A stretch of DNA of 64,000 nucleotides. It comes from Monarcha castaneiventris obscurior (taxonomy: Eukaryota > Chordata > Aves > Passeriformes > Monarchidae). A program made the translations under genes and the position numbers. The stretch lies in assembly GCA_026261815.1 (NCBI GenBank), contig JAMPIT010000059.1, positions 22,306,001-22,370,000 on the forward strand, in the 5' to 3' direction. This document shows positions 47,906 through 60,315 of this stretch, in pieces (position 1 is the first letter of the stretch; each line of letters begins with the position of its first letter). The notes below the pieces were generated by a model, which was not told the DNA's origin, did not search any database, and saw only the letters and a program-made list of their open reading frames with translations.

Positions 47906-50037
47906 AATTAAAAGGGTAGCTTTTTTACAATACTGGTACTGGTCAATAGTCTGGGTGTCAAACTACTTACTTTCAAGTATCCTCAACCCCAGATATATAC
48001 AAGAAGCCTAATTAAACAGTTCTGGTCTCCTGACCACTTCTAAATTTTTAAGAGTATTGAAGGGTAAGAAATGCTGTGCCAACTTGTGTTCATGCTGGAA
48101 GTTGAGTGTTTCTACATAAACAAAGAGGCTTTGACTCAGGGGTTTTATTCCCCTTTCTTTCCATTAAACATAGACAGCACTTTAGATGCTGACTATTTTT
48201 TTTTCCAGTCCAAACACCCCCTATTGTATGTATCACTGAGGTATGAACAGAGCCATACAAACAGTGATGACATTAACTTCTCCGAGATGAATTTGCAAGA
48301 TGGCTGGTTTATGGTTATCACTGCACACTGACTTGCCTTATAAAGCCACAGAACCAAGGAAACAGGGTTTTTAAATATGTATTTTCAACCGCTAATAAAG
48401 AAAATTATTATTTTGAGGTTCTAATGAAGGTATGGGTCCCTGCAAATGCAAAGCTAACATCCTGCACAGTGGAGTCCTGCTGGGACAGAACCAGCCCTGG
48501 AAACATGTACTGTGATGACTCAAAACATTTGTCATTCCATCATAGGGAGAAATTTTATATAATAGACCTTCACTGTGAGTTAGTGAACTGATTTAAGCTA
48601 TCTAATCCTCACACAGGAAACATTCAGTTCTTGTACCTCAGTTCCAACAGTTAGCCTTCTCTGTCTTGTGGCAAGGCTTAAGTCTGCAGGCACTTTTTCA
48701 ACTGCTAGACAGTGCTACCCCAATGAAAAATGTTTTAATTTTCCCACGCTGATTGATTGAAAAGGTTTTCTTAAGCAACTTGATGGCAATAGTTTCATAG
48801 ACACTTGTTCAGTTGCAAGACAGAGGTATATGAACGTCTCTATACATACGCCAGAGGATCTCTCCTCTCCCTAATCTGTTACAACTAAAAACCAACAGTT
48901 ATTATGACAATGATGCTGTTTTCCTACATATTTTCTGAAAAGCATGGTATTGTGTAGTATCAAAGGCATCTGGCTGAACAAAAAAAACTGTTTCTTGTAT
49001 ATAGGAGGTGGGAGAAAATGGTGCTACCTACCTGAATCAAGACAACTGTAGCCATAGGTGACTTAGGTGACTTTATTGCCATGTGGCACACACTAGAGAT
49101 GGCTACAAATGATTGCTAAATAAATTAACATTGTGTCTTGGGAGGTTTGAACAGCAAATTTTCCAGCCTAAGGAAACAAAACAAAGGACTATCTTAATGC
49201 ATATGGACATCATTAGAAATACAAGCACTTACCTCTTCTTCGTACCTCTTCTTTAAGAGACCAGACATAAAGGAGTCAAAGTTACTTCCATTTACAGACA
49301 TAAGGAAATAATCCATAATCAAATTGACAGCAATAACTTTTAAATGTGTAACTGCATGATTTAAGTGGAGCTTGAAACCCCTGCTTATTAGATCATACCT
49401 GCACTGTCAGTCTCAGATATACTGAGCAGAAACAATTTCTTAGCATTATTCTCTTGTTCACCTTAAGGAAGATCTTGCAATGGAAATACAGACAGTAATA
49501 ACTGCTGCATAGTGGTGACTGCTGACCTCACAAGATCAATCACCTCTGTCTTCCCAAGAAAGAGCAGCAAAGACAACATTTTGGAATTTGATTGAACAGT
49601 ACACATTACTTCTAATATGAAGGTCAGAGATCAACTTCCCTCAAGAAATATGATGAAAATATGCAGTCTCCTCTCTGCAGCAGAACCAGTGCACATCACT
49701 TGTCTTCCAAATCAAAGACAGATAAGCCAAGCACAGTCTTTCCATTGCAGCCACCTTCAGGGATTTCTCCTCTCATGTCACAGTTATGCAGGTAGCTGCC
49801 CAAAGGATAAATCACTGCAGTCCATATGAGGAATGAGGGGAAAAGCACTGCATCCTTATTTCCCTCAGTCTCAGCAACAAAAGAACGGGTGCCGAGACTT
49901 ATCAATTATTTATGCAGCTGCCATTACTTCTTCTGCTCTTTATTCCCCAGATTGAAATACCTCTCTCTCTGGACCAAACTCCATCTTCAATTATTCATTC
50001 AATTGGGCAATTTTTTTCTCTTGCTCATTTAAATTCT

Positions 50038-50055
50038 TTTTTGTTTGTTTGTTTG
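50038..50055. repeat. TTTG microsatellite
   Basis: Three to four tandem TTTG units after a T run. Confidence 0.75.
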
Positions 50056-51122
50056 ACTTGAACTGCTGGAACAGCAGCGATTTGTAGATTAGATAATACT
50101 GAGTTTGAAAGTTAGCCAAGAGCAATAGGTTGCCCTGCAAAGTAAATCACCCAGATTTGGCAAGGAGGATGAGCAAAGAATATTGCAATACCTGCCACGG
50201 GCTTTGCATCGTATCATAACCATGCCAGCCTGATCCATTTGGAGAGTGGAACCCATAACAACTGGATAACTAGCACAACTGAAGAACCTGTGCAGTTGGC
50301 AGATTCAGAAGTTACAGTGGCCTCTGTATATCTGTTGCAGCATATAAATCCCAGATAATCACACAAGCAACAAGTAAAATACCCAAAGAAACGTGCCAGG
50401 CATCTCCCAGTGCTAAGACTCCAGGCCAGAGTTTACTCTTTCATCTTCAGAAGAAATTTCTTACTTTGCTAAGAAATACAATTAAAACTAAATCAGCTTT
50501 TTTAAAACCAGCTCTACAAATATGTCCTCATTTCTAACCTCTATTACATATGCAGGGTACTCTAAATTACCACAGAAGCTAAAGAGAATGACAGAGAAGG
50601 ATTTAAGTTTCATTTTAAGCCCATAAAATCTCCATATCTTCTCTGGAAATCTCTCTTTGGATCTCTGAATTTTATACTAAACCTGTTATGCTGTTAACAC
50701 CTCAGAAACATCATTTATCCATATTTTTTGAGGTTTTGAACACTACATTTAATATAATGAAAGCATAATTTTTTTTTTAAATACTCAGGAATAATTTCTC
50801 ACTCTTCCTTTCCCATTCTTTGCATGCAGCTTGAAAAATCTTGTTATTCATATACAACGATTTTGTCTCCTATTTCCACTAAACAAGACATTAAGATAAA
50901 TAAATGTAGAATGTGAAAGTTTTTAAATGAGAGGGAAAAGCACCCAGAAAGCTAATGTCTGTCATTACAAAGACAGCTGTTGTGCAATGGTTAATTATGG
51001 AGATAACAGTGGTGACACCATGCCTAAGGCTGAATCAAGTATCTGGCTTCAAAAGTGCAGATTTTTTTACATGAAGCTACAGAAATTTTAATATGCAAAA
51101 TATAGGCTATCCTTCTTACATT

Positions 51123-51136
51123 AAAAAAAAAAAAAA
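51123..51136. repeat. poly-A tract (14 bases)
   Basis: Uninterrupted A run; it lies about 130 bases upstream of the LINE remnant and is not clearly connected with it. Confidence 0.8.
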
Positions 51137-51269
51137 TGGAACATGTCTAGAAGTCTCATTGTCTTAGAGATTTTCTTTAATGGTACTTTATTACCATGCT
51201 GGGTAGCAAACAAGGCAAAATTTCTGTCTTCTGGTCTACTCTGCATCATCATACTGCACTAAGCAGAAG

Positions 51270-51560
51270 TTGTTTTTCCATCCAACAGGGTCCTGTGGAA
51301 ACATACTAGAAGAGCTTAAACTCTGTCTTATGCTAATGAATTGTACCTCTGCCTTAGATCCACTGCACCCTGCAAACATGCATTTTCCAATGCTAAACAC
51401 TGAGGTAAATTGGCCAGGTAACACATATCAACACTCAGATGACACACAGCTTTTTGTTGACAGAGCATTACTGCTGCACCCAGTGATTCAGTATTTGGAG
51501 AAGACCAATTACAAGATGAGAGAAGGCTGGTTAAAACTGAAGCTGAGGTAGGTGAAATGA
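51270..51560 (+). mobile_element. Probable old LINE reverse-transcriptase remnant (L2/CR1-like)
   Basis: A continuous plus frame (51270-51551) contains YQHSDDTQLFVD at about 51426-51461, followed 24 residues later by KMREGWLKLKLR. In L2- and CR1-like LINEs the catalytic motif reads YADDTQLY, and about 25-35 residues on comes a W-M-x-x-N-x-L-K-L-N block; both spacing and wording fit. Both catalytic aspartates are kept, unlike the CR1 copies elsewhere in this window, but the frame is short and the flanks do not give a confident GVPQGS block or a 3' end. It differs from avian CR1, which has DDTKLGG or DDTKLF at this site, so it may be an older L2-type element. A chance match is possible because only about 40 residues carry the signal. 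Confidence 0.5.
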
Positions 51561-54500
51561 TAGTCACACCATCAGCAGCCTTTTTCTAAAAAAACATCCG
51601 CAGCTAGATGTCAGCTGGAATAGATCACCCTTCCTTTCTGACTGCCATGAGTATCTCCTGGGGAGAGAAAGGAAGAAGTGCTGCTTGTGTAGAAGACAAA
51701 GTCTCACATTCAGTCTGTTAAATAAATATCCTACACAAAACTCATCCGCAATCCTTTGCTTTGTTTCTTCTATAAAACTGCATGTAGTAATTAAAAATAA
51801 ATGGAAAAAGCCACACATAAGGCAATCCACGGCATTTCCGCCTCAGCAAGGTGGGAAGAAAAATCATGATAGATTAGGTGCCATGGGAGAAGGTAATAAA
51901 TGTGCAGGGCAACATGCACAGAATAGAGAAGAACAAAACAAATGAATTAAAATCCTCACTAAGTGGTCCACATTAAATTATTTGAACCATTAATTCTACA
52001 ACAAACCAGCATTAGCCAGACATTAAATGCATAGGGACTTTTGGGTAAGTATTAATCTGTTGCAGAAAATAAGAAAAGCCAAAACAGATATATGTTTTAA
52101 ATTATTATATGTTAAATTGCTTCTACTTCATACAGGTTTTGTTCAAATAGATTTGTCTTTAGCTTGTATCCCAGAATTTTTTTTTTATAAATTTCAAGGT
52201 GTTATTAGTAAGGCTACTACTTTAAAGTTACTTTTATGTTAATAACCCATGTAACTAAAACTGCTTTACAAAAGATTCAGTTGGAGCATCAGAACATATT
52301 AAAGGCCACAAACTAAGTGTGTAACTATTAGCCTCTACCCCACATGGCTTGAAAAAGTATTAAAATAGACTCACTTCAAACACCAAATCACAACAAGCCT
52401 TACATCATCCTGACAGGACTGAGGTATTTTGTGTCACTCTTTGATTATAGCTTAAACGCTAGATTAGCCACTAACACTTGGAAATTATTTTATTAAAGAG
52501 TTTCAAAGGTCTTCATTTAGTATCTTTCACCTTCAGGTACTTCATGCAGTTGCATAGATAAAATATAAGCAAAATACAGTCCCACCTCATTTGATTACAG
52601 CAGCACTCAGCTTTCATAAATAAGGAGAGAGAAAAAACAGAAATAATTCACTCTAAACCCTCAGTAGAACAGGGGATATTTCTGAAACTGCCAGTGAAGG
52701 CAAAGGGCTGTGACTGCAGTACATTCATTTAGCTTCACTTGATTTGGGATTCTGCCTTTTTTCCTTTTACAGAGAGAGCAGGAGGTCATGCAGTAACTTC
52801 TTGGAGCTGCTGAGCCTAAGGTCATCAAGAATAACAGGTCTAGGTTCTCAATGTCTCAAGAAAAGCCTCCATCTAATTTTGAGATTTCTTCCAGAGGCAG
52901 TGTATGACTGTAAGTACATCTCTCCCTCCCCAGTGAGTCAGAGCCATGTCTATCCTACTGGAGCTCAAGAGTAGCCACTTATTTCAAGCTGCCACTTATG
53001 ACAACTTCACAAGTACATGGTGATGTGAATTAGGAGGGTTGTCTCTCTTCTCTGCTTTCCCCTCAGGCCGTAATTCCTTCCTAAAGAGAGAGAAAGGTGT
53101 TGGATGGATCTAACATGCCCATGAAATACTACTGCAGGCAGCACTTTGTTTAACTTCTGCATGCTCTGAGGGTGACCAATGAACATTTTGAATTCCACGT
53201 TGAGAACCCTTTGTATTAATTATGATGCTGTCAATTAACCATTGCTATGACTTCAGTGTATACATGCTCAGGACCTATTCATCTGCAAGGACTTCAGTGC
53301 TGTGGTTTCAGCTGCCCATTAGAACAGCAGTTCCTTCAGAAAACCTCAAAAGACAGTCTCTTCTTCCCTTTTTAATTTCATTCTGTAAATTCCATTCTGT
53401 AAATTTCATTCCAGTTATTATGTGCATTGACAATAGCCTTTCTATGCTGTTTATTTATAAAAAGTGACATTACTCCCTTTGAAAAAACAGGAGGAGGAAA
53501 TAAATGTGCTGTGGCAGGGGACCACTTTGGAGTAAGGCTCCTTCACACAGGGTGAGCAGCTGTACAAGGAGCTTGCTGAGGGACCAAGTCCTTCAGAACT
53601 GCAAACCACCAGCAGGAAGCAGCCTCTGTGTAAGGAAGTGATTAGGTATTTATATCCTTCACTGTGGCCAGTAAACAGAATTAGTGTGACTTGGACCAAG
53701 TTTTAATTATACAGGAGCTTAATGATCTAAGCTGCTGTGGGAGGAGTGCGTGGGGGAAGAGAATGAAGGGTCAACAAAGTGCATCTGTCTGTTTTCTCTC
53801 CTTCCCTCTCCAGAAATGGCATTTACAAGGCTGCTTTTCTGGTGTTTTCAGGGTGTTTTCCCCCCCACTTTTAGTCCAAGGGATATTAGATTCACAACTG
53901 GCTCCTGAAGAAGTGAAAAGCAAGGTGATGTTCAGTCATATTTCAAAGTACAACTCTTTACCAGCCTGTAAATCACTTAAAACACCAGCAACCTCATCTC
54001 TCAACACACATCCTCAAACCTGCCAGGCAGGTGAGAAAATCCTCTCTGAATGGCACCTCTGAGCTGGCACACTCTGTGAGCTGACAAAGTTACTCTGCTG
54101 CCTTGACCAACTGGACTGTCTCAGTGAAGAGCCAGCACTGATTCTATTACTGGCTGCTCTAATTAGAGCTCTCCAGGAGAATGGGTCCCTTCCTACCTGT
54201 CTGAAAGGAAACTAATCTCCTGCATACTTAACTTCAGGAACTGTAACACGATTACATTTGACTCCTTATTTTTCCTACATCCTCACAAACTGGAATCAAA
54301 CCGAGGCAAATGGAACTGAACGTTACTGCTTCATTCCAGCTACCAGAAAAAGCTCTGAAAAACGTGCACGTTCAGTCTGAACATTTTGATCCTTTCTGAT
54401 TTTCTTTTGCATAGAGGGAACATTCCATGAAAATACCCAACACTTAGCTTGCTTAGGGATTCACCCCAGTTCTGTTGCAGTTCAGCATGGTAGAGAAATT

Positions 54501-57500
54501 AGAACATTTGCACTATAAAACTCTTAAGTGCAGTTAAAGTCAAGGCCTTGGCTTGTCTTCCTAGGCAAATGGAGTACCTGTACAGGTTCAGATCTTACAG
54601 AAGTTAATTTACAGGGATTTCATTAGCCCCTGGCTTTCATTTTTAGTCTGAAAATATGTAAAGATAACTGGAATACATGCTAAGTAGTTAAACTCAGAGA
54701 CTCCTGTTTTCAGTCACAAATACTGGTATTTCTCTTTTTTGTCTTTCAAGTGCTAATTGCTACACCAGCTTCCAACATGACTCCAAACTGATAGAATACA
54801 CATTACCGTCATAAACAAAAAATAATGCCACCACATTAAAAAAACAGGGCCCTTGCATGCACTACTTGCACAAAAATAAAATGCTTTTATGCAAGTAGTT
54901 TGCAGTGCCCCAGGAAAGTGATCAACATCAAAATGCCCATAGTGAAGATGAAAAGCACCCTAACAATAAAGGTGATGTGAAATGTGACTTTAAGACAAAC
55001 AAAGAACTTATTTTCTTTTACATGTGGACTGAGTATTGAGATAGCTCTAAACAGAAAGGTACAGCACAAAAAATTGCTATTTACTGCCATCCTTTTTCAT
55101 CAGTGGAGCTCATTATGATTCTGACTAATAAACCTCCCTGTCAGCAGGGGTAAACCACTGCTTTGTCAGCTCAATTGCCACTCACCTGACCAGCGCACAG
55201 TCCTGCAATCAATCAACCCTGTCAGGGCACAGGCACCAAGTTAACAGATGGAGGGGGATTTGAGTTGTATCAATTTGCCCCATGAATGCTCAATCAGAGA
55301 AATTTCAAAACAAAATTGAATTACTGTTCACCTGTGCCTGTGCTGCGAGGACACACACTTGCAAGCAATATGCAGAGCACAGATGTGTGGGCAAGGCATT
55401 GATGCATAGCTCAGGTAAAGGTTACACAGATTTAACAGCTGCAATTACTAAGCAGCTATTCAAGCAGTTAAGTGCTCCTCATCCTCTGCTGAGACTGCAG
55501 AACACAGCTTCATGGTTCCTACACCTCTATTGATATCAATTTATCAAAGGAGTGGTTTTCTCTTCAAAATGGCTGGTACTGGTTTGCAGCCTAACAAGGA
55601 GCATCAGCCCATGTGGTTAAAGCAACCTTAAAACTGAAGTTACCTTTTTATTGTAAAGAGATTGATAAGAAAGCAAAATATGCCATTTACACTACCAAGC
55701 AGATAGTATTATTCTGATAATCCATCCGATCATACTTTAAAGGATGATCAGATGGATTCAAGTGCCAAGAGAAGAAAAAGCTCAGGTTACCACATGAATA
55801 CACAGTCCCATACAGCATCATCTGTGAGTCAGATACCATAGAAACCCAAGTCTTGTTCAGTGTGAACACTGTACCATTTGGTACAGCAAAAACCCATTTC
55901 TCTATGCCTAAAGATAAAAAAATGAAATGTCTAAAATAAATCAGGGAGAGACTTTTATTCTGTAAGCAGCTATCTACCATTTAAAGCCAAAGTTTTGCAG
56001 TTTATCATTCTGAACTAGACATCTTTTGCAATTAAATTGGCTTTCCTTTAGGCTACATCGTTGATAAATATAATTTGTGAATATGCTAAGTACTGTTTCT
56101 GCAGATTCCAATTTCTTCACAAACAGAAACAACAGAAGGGAACATCACTTATTCACCTAGCATAAGTGCCACACCAAGAAGTCATCCTTTGTATTTCAAG
56201 GAAAATAAATTCTTTTAAAAGCCCGCATGGTTTCATAAGGCACGGAGATGTACCTTCTCCCAGACATGGTTACATATATTTACACAGAAACCATACAATA
56301 GAAAACAATGCTGTCAGTTCCAAATGTCAGCTAATCCCATAACACCACAGTAAAAAAAAGGATCCAAAACTGATATTCTTGACTCCCGGACGAGCTCGTG
56401 TAAGACCCTGTGTTGGCACATGCATAGGGGTTATGTGCTCTCTAACTCTGTTGTGCCTATCAATCACATGCAGTGAGAATTGGGCTTTTCAGAGTTTTCA
56501 TTCTTGCATGTAGCACCACTAGTGCAAATCTGGAGGGCAATGCTTCAACACAAAGCAGTCAGTAATGTGTACATCTGGGATTTACTGTATTTCCTGACTC
56601 CCATTCAGCTTCAGTGAATGACAGTTTAAAAGGTTGCAGTCACATACAAAAACACTACGATGAGAGAGCTAGAGAGCTACGAAATGGATTGCTTCACATC
56701 ATGGAAAGAGTTTTTACTAACAGAAAAATCCCAAAGTGAGTTACTTAACTCTGCAATAGTAAGCAACACTTGACCCGTATTTCCAAACTTTTGGTGTGGA
56801 GTCAAAATGAAGGTTTTAACTAGGACATTTATAAGGTTCTAGGCCCTCATTCAGATGCAAACAACATGCACTGAACCTGTGTAAAACAAAACATATTTGT
56901 GTATTCTGTGGCTTCTGGCTAGAATACTTCTACATGTACCCAGTTCACAGTCCAGCAGTGTGACTGGAACACAGACAGCTTACTTTAAATGAAATTGAAA
57001 CAATAGGAGGGGAGAAGAAAGAACTTATTAAGCAGAAAACAGCATTGACCGACAAATAACTTTTTTTAAAACATGCAAATCTGTTCAAGAAGCTTAAAAA
57101 AATAGCAGAGTCATTCAACTCTACATGTTGAATAAGGAAGAAAAACCAAAGGCTATTTGAAGAGAGATCCTCTGCCATTCCCTGCTACAATTATGCAATT
57201 TGAAACGAATTAGAATTATCTGTAGTACATAAGAAGATGGAAGAATTGGAAAATGTGACTATGCTTTCAGAATACCCATCAGAATTATTGTAGGCAGCAT
57301 TTTAACAGAAGAATAGAGATTAAAAGCAGGCCAGTGTAAAGATTACCAATTTTTTTGAAAGTCATCCTTTATATGTGTTTTTCAGAATGAAGCAACTTTA
57401 ATTGCAAGAGTTTTATCATAACACTTCAAGCAAAAACGTTTGCTCTCCAGGAGAACAAATGTGAGAGCATTAAGTGACTTTCCTTTACAGAAACCATTCA

Positions 57501-59690
57501 TCAAACTGAAAATTCACTCTTTGACGCTCTTTGCTCTGAACAACACACAGGTTACTTTAACTCTGTTAAGGCCACCTGACATGCCAGGCCAGGCACCCAG
57601 AGCAGTCAGGAAAAAAAGATGTTGCACAGGTTAAAACACAAAACAGAGAAAGAGGGTAGGATGAGGAACGGGACATCGCTGGGAGCAGGGCTTGTTTCTG
57701 GAGAAGAAGCACCCAGTCAGACCATCTTGAGATAAAAGCCAGTAAAACAAAGACAAAAGCAACCATTAAACTGTGCACTGTCGGTGCCACTGCACACTCC
57801 TCACGTTACACAGGATTCATAGGATCAGGGAGGTTGTCCTGCACATGAAGTGTTTACACCACAGGCTTTTTCCATTACTTTAAGTTGAGGGAAGTCTGGA
57901 AACTACTAGAGTCGAATCAGGAGAACTGAAATCACCATGAGTACTACCCATATAGTGTGGGTCTTTTGATGTCAGCAGAACAGTATTTTCCAGGGAGGGA
58001 GTTTCAGACAGTTAGTCATTGGTGATAGCGCAGGATAGCAGGCTAATTACAGCACTATTTTTGCACAGCAACTTTCTGTCTCCTTGTAGAACCCTGTAAG
58101 GAGACAGCTGGCACCATTTTTAAGGTACCCAAGGTGAGAGAAGATAGCTGTTATGTGCTGCCCCTACAGCCACAACAAATATCACAGGGGCCTTGGAAAC
58201 CACAGTTAAGAAAGGAACAGAGTAAATTTCTGTAAGACTTCCTGTTCAGAGGATAAATGGCAATCTTACAGTATTTTAAAGAGAGTTTCTTGATTGGCAA
58301 CCCATGTTCTCAGCATGAATATCTGCTTTTGACAATTACTCTTTGAGAATTTCACAATACAAGGGAGAAAAAAGTGAGAAGTTGGAAAAAAAATTAGCAT
58401 GATACGTTGCACAACTCGTTGCCAGTCAGGTACTCATCCAACTGTAGAGTAAACCCACTTGAAGTAATAAACTAGCAAAACTTCACATATGAAAAAAATG
58501 AATCCTTGTGATTTAACACTTAACAGCAAGGAAAAGAGACCATTCTGACTTTCATTCAGTTAAAGAATCCAAACATTTGTGTAGGTTCTCCATTAATTTC
58601 AAGGACATAAACGACCATGCAAGATACACACAGAAATACCCCATTGAATTGGAAACATGACTCCTGACAAACCAGTAAGATTTTTTTCTCTGCCCCAAGA
58701 ACTGCTAAGTACCTCTTCCTGCCATGTTTTTCCAAGTCCACACTGCTTTTTTTTTTATGCCAATTCTATTCTGAGTGCTTACTCACAGGTTTCTATTAGG
58801 CTCATGACTTTACAGCCTCCTGAATGCAGATGTAAGCTGAAGTATGCATGTATCAGTTAAACACCAATGTTATTTTAAACTCATTTTACAGCTATAACTA
58901 CACAATGGTAAGCAGGTTAACCAGCAAAAAGATAAGAATATGTCACATAGGGTTTCTTACAAAGCTGAAATTTTAAAAACAAAAAAAAATCCATAAAACT
59001 TTTTAGCTCATATCTACAGAAATGTGAGCCTGTTTACAGAAGACTCTGTAAACTTAAAATGGACAGAACTTACCCATTAGTGAGCCCAGGTTTTTCCACT
59101 TCAGCTGCTCACAACTCAACTTGCAGCATCTTACCAAGAGAAATAGAAGTTTTACCCATCCCCTCTGTGACCCACTGCAGCAGCAGCAGCTCAGGATCAC
59201 ATTTAATGTTTTAGCTTTATAGCATAGCATCCCCTTCATTCTTGCCAGGATGTCTTTAGATACAGGAATCCAGGCTCTCCCTCTTTCCTTCCACCAGCTC
59301 ACTCTAAGATGACAGCAATTCTACTTTTTCCTCTGCACACACACCTGCCTCGTGAATTTTAAGAGGCTCTTAAGAAACAAGAAATATCCACACTAAACAC
59401 AAAAAGTTTGGCCATTGCTCAGCTGGTGCTCTGCAGACTGTAGAAATTTGCTTTCGTAAGTAATCTTCAATTCGTAATGAAACACCTTATCTATATCCAT
59501 TTTTCATACTGGTGATGTTCAAGGAGTATGTTAGCAGCATACAGAAAGGAGACTTTAATGAGAATGCACCACAAAGATCTCTGAAACGCATCAGTTACTT
59601 GCCCATGGGAAGGAGGGCCTTTGTTAAGAATTCAGTTCATTAAAAGAATGTCATACCTGTGCTGTTCTCACATACTGGTGCCTCCATTAT
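51561..59690. other. Long unannotated stretch, no gene seen
   Basis: Open frames are at most 123 codons (53691-54062, plus) and resemble no family I know. A 14-bp tandem repeat (about 2.4 copies of CATTCTGTAAATT plus one base) lies at 53379-53411. A GC-richer piece at 53500-53720 is otherwise unremarkable. No transposon or RNA could be supported. Confidence 0.5.
53379..53411. repeat. 14-bp tandem repeat, about 2.4 copies
   Basis: CATTCTGTAAATTC followed by CATTCTGTAAATTT and a partial CATTC. Confidence 0.75.
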
Positions 59691-60315
59691 GGAGGAAGGG
59701 GCATGTGGGATAACAAAGGAAAAATGTGGATCCATTTCCTTTAAACATTTGGGGATTCATTGCAGGATAGCCCTGGTCTGCCAGGGCCCTGAGTGCACTA
59801 ACACCCCATAAATAGCTGCGACCAGCCTCACCTGAGGCTGCTCCACACCCTTGAACCCAGGAGGTCTATTCAAGCTCAGCCCTGGGCCTTCACTCCTTGC
59901 CTGGGCCATGACAGAGGAGTGCTGCTCTCCATGGCCATGTCTGGCCACTGAAGACCCTTAATTTAGGCTCTGACCCACAGACTGGTTTCCTGGCTCCACC
60001 TAAGCCTAGCCTTATTGCTACGGTCCTGCTGGGTGATCACTGGACCTACTCCTAGCCCTGACCTATGGATTGACTTCCTGGCTTGACTTTCAATCTGCCT
60101 ATGGCCTTGGTATTGCATCATGATACAAACTCTTGGTATTACTTGGCCACCAGCTACAGATCTGTCCTGCTTGGGTATTGTGGGTACTGGAGGGTGGGCA
60201 GAGACTAGTGAGGCCCTCGTCCTGCTACTCCAGGGATCACCCTCGACTTCCATCTCCCCATCCCTTAGGGACCAGCTGTGATCTCAACACAGTCTGTGTG
60301 CACAACACAGTATGA
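59691..60315 (-). repeat. Unclassified interspersed-repeat candidate with internal direct repeats
   Basis: A GC-balanced island in AT-rich DNA with two diverged direct repeats 88 bases apart: GCTCTGACCCACAGACTGGT at 59967-59986 and GCCCTGACCTATGGATTGAC at 60055-60074. Both continue into a TTCCTGGCT block. Read on the minus strand it is built of CAGG-rich units (GCCAGGAAGTCAATCC, GCCAGGAAACCAGTCT, CCCAGGCAAGGAGTGAAGGC), similar in style to 43.0-43.2 kb on the plus strand. Orientation is assigned only from that resemblance. I cannot name the family; an LTR or non-autonomous element is possible. The 96-codon open frame across it (59963-60253, minus) has no known domain. Confidence 0.38.

Larger units (their letters stand above)
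47906..51269. other. Unannotated AT-rich stretch, no gene seen
   Basis: Short open frames only (86 codons or fewer), none with a known motif. A TTTG tetranucleotide repeat lies at 50038-50055 and a poly-A at 51123-51136. Confidence 0.5.
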
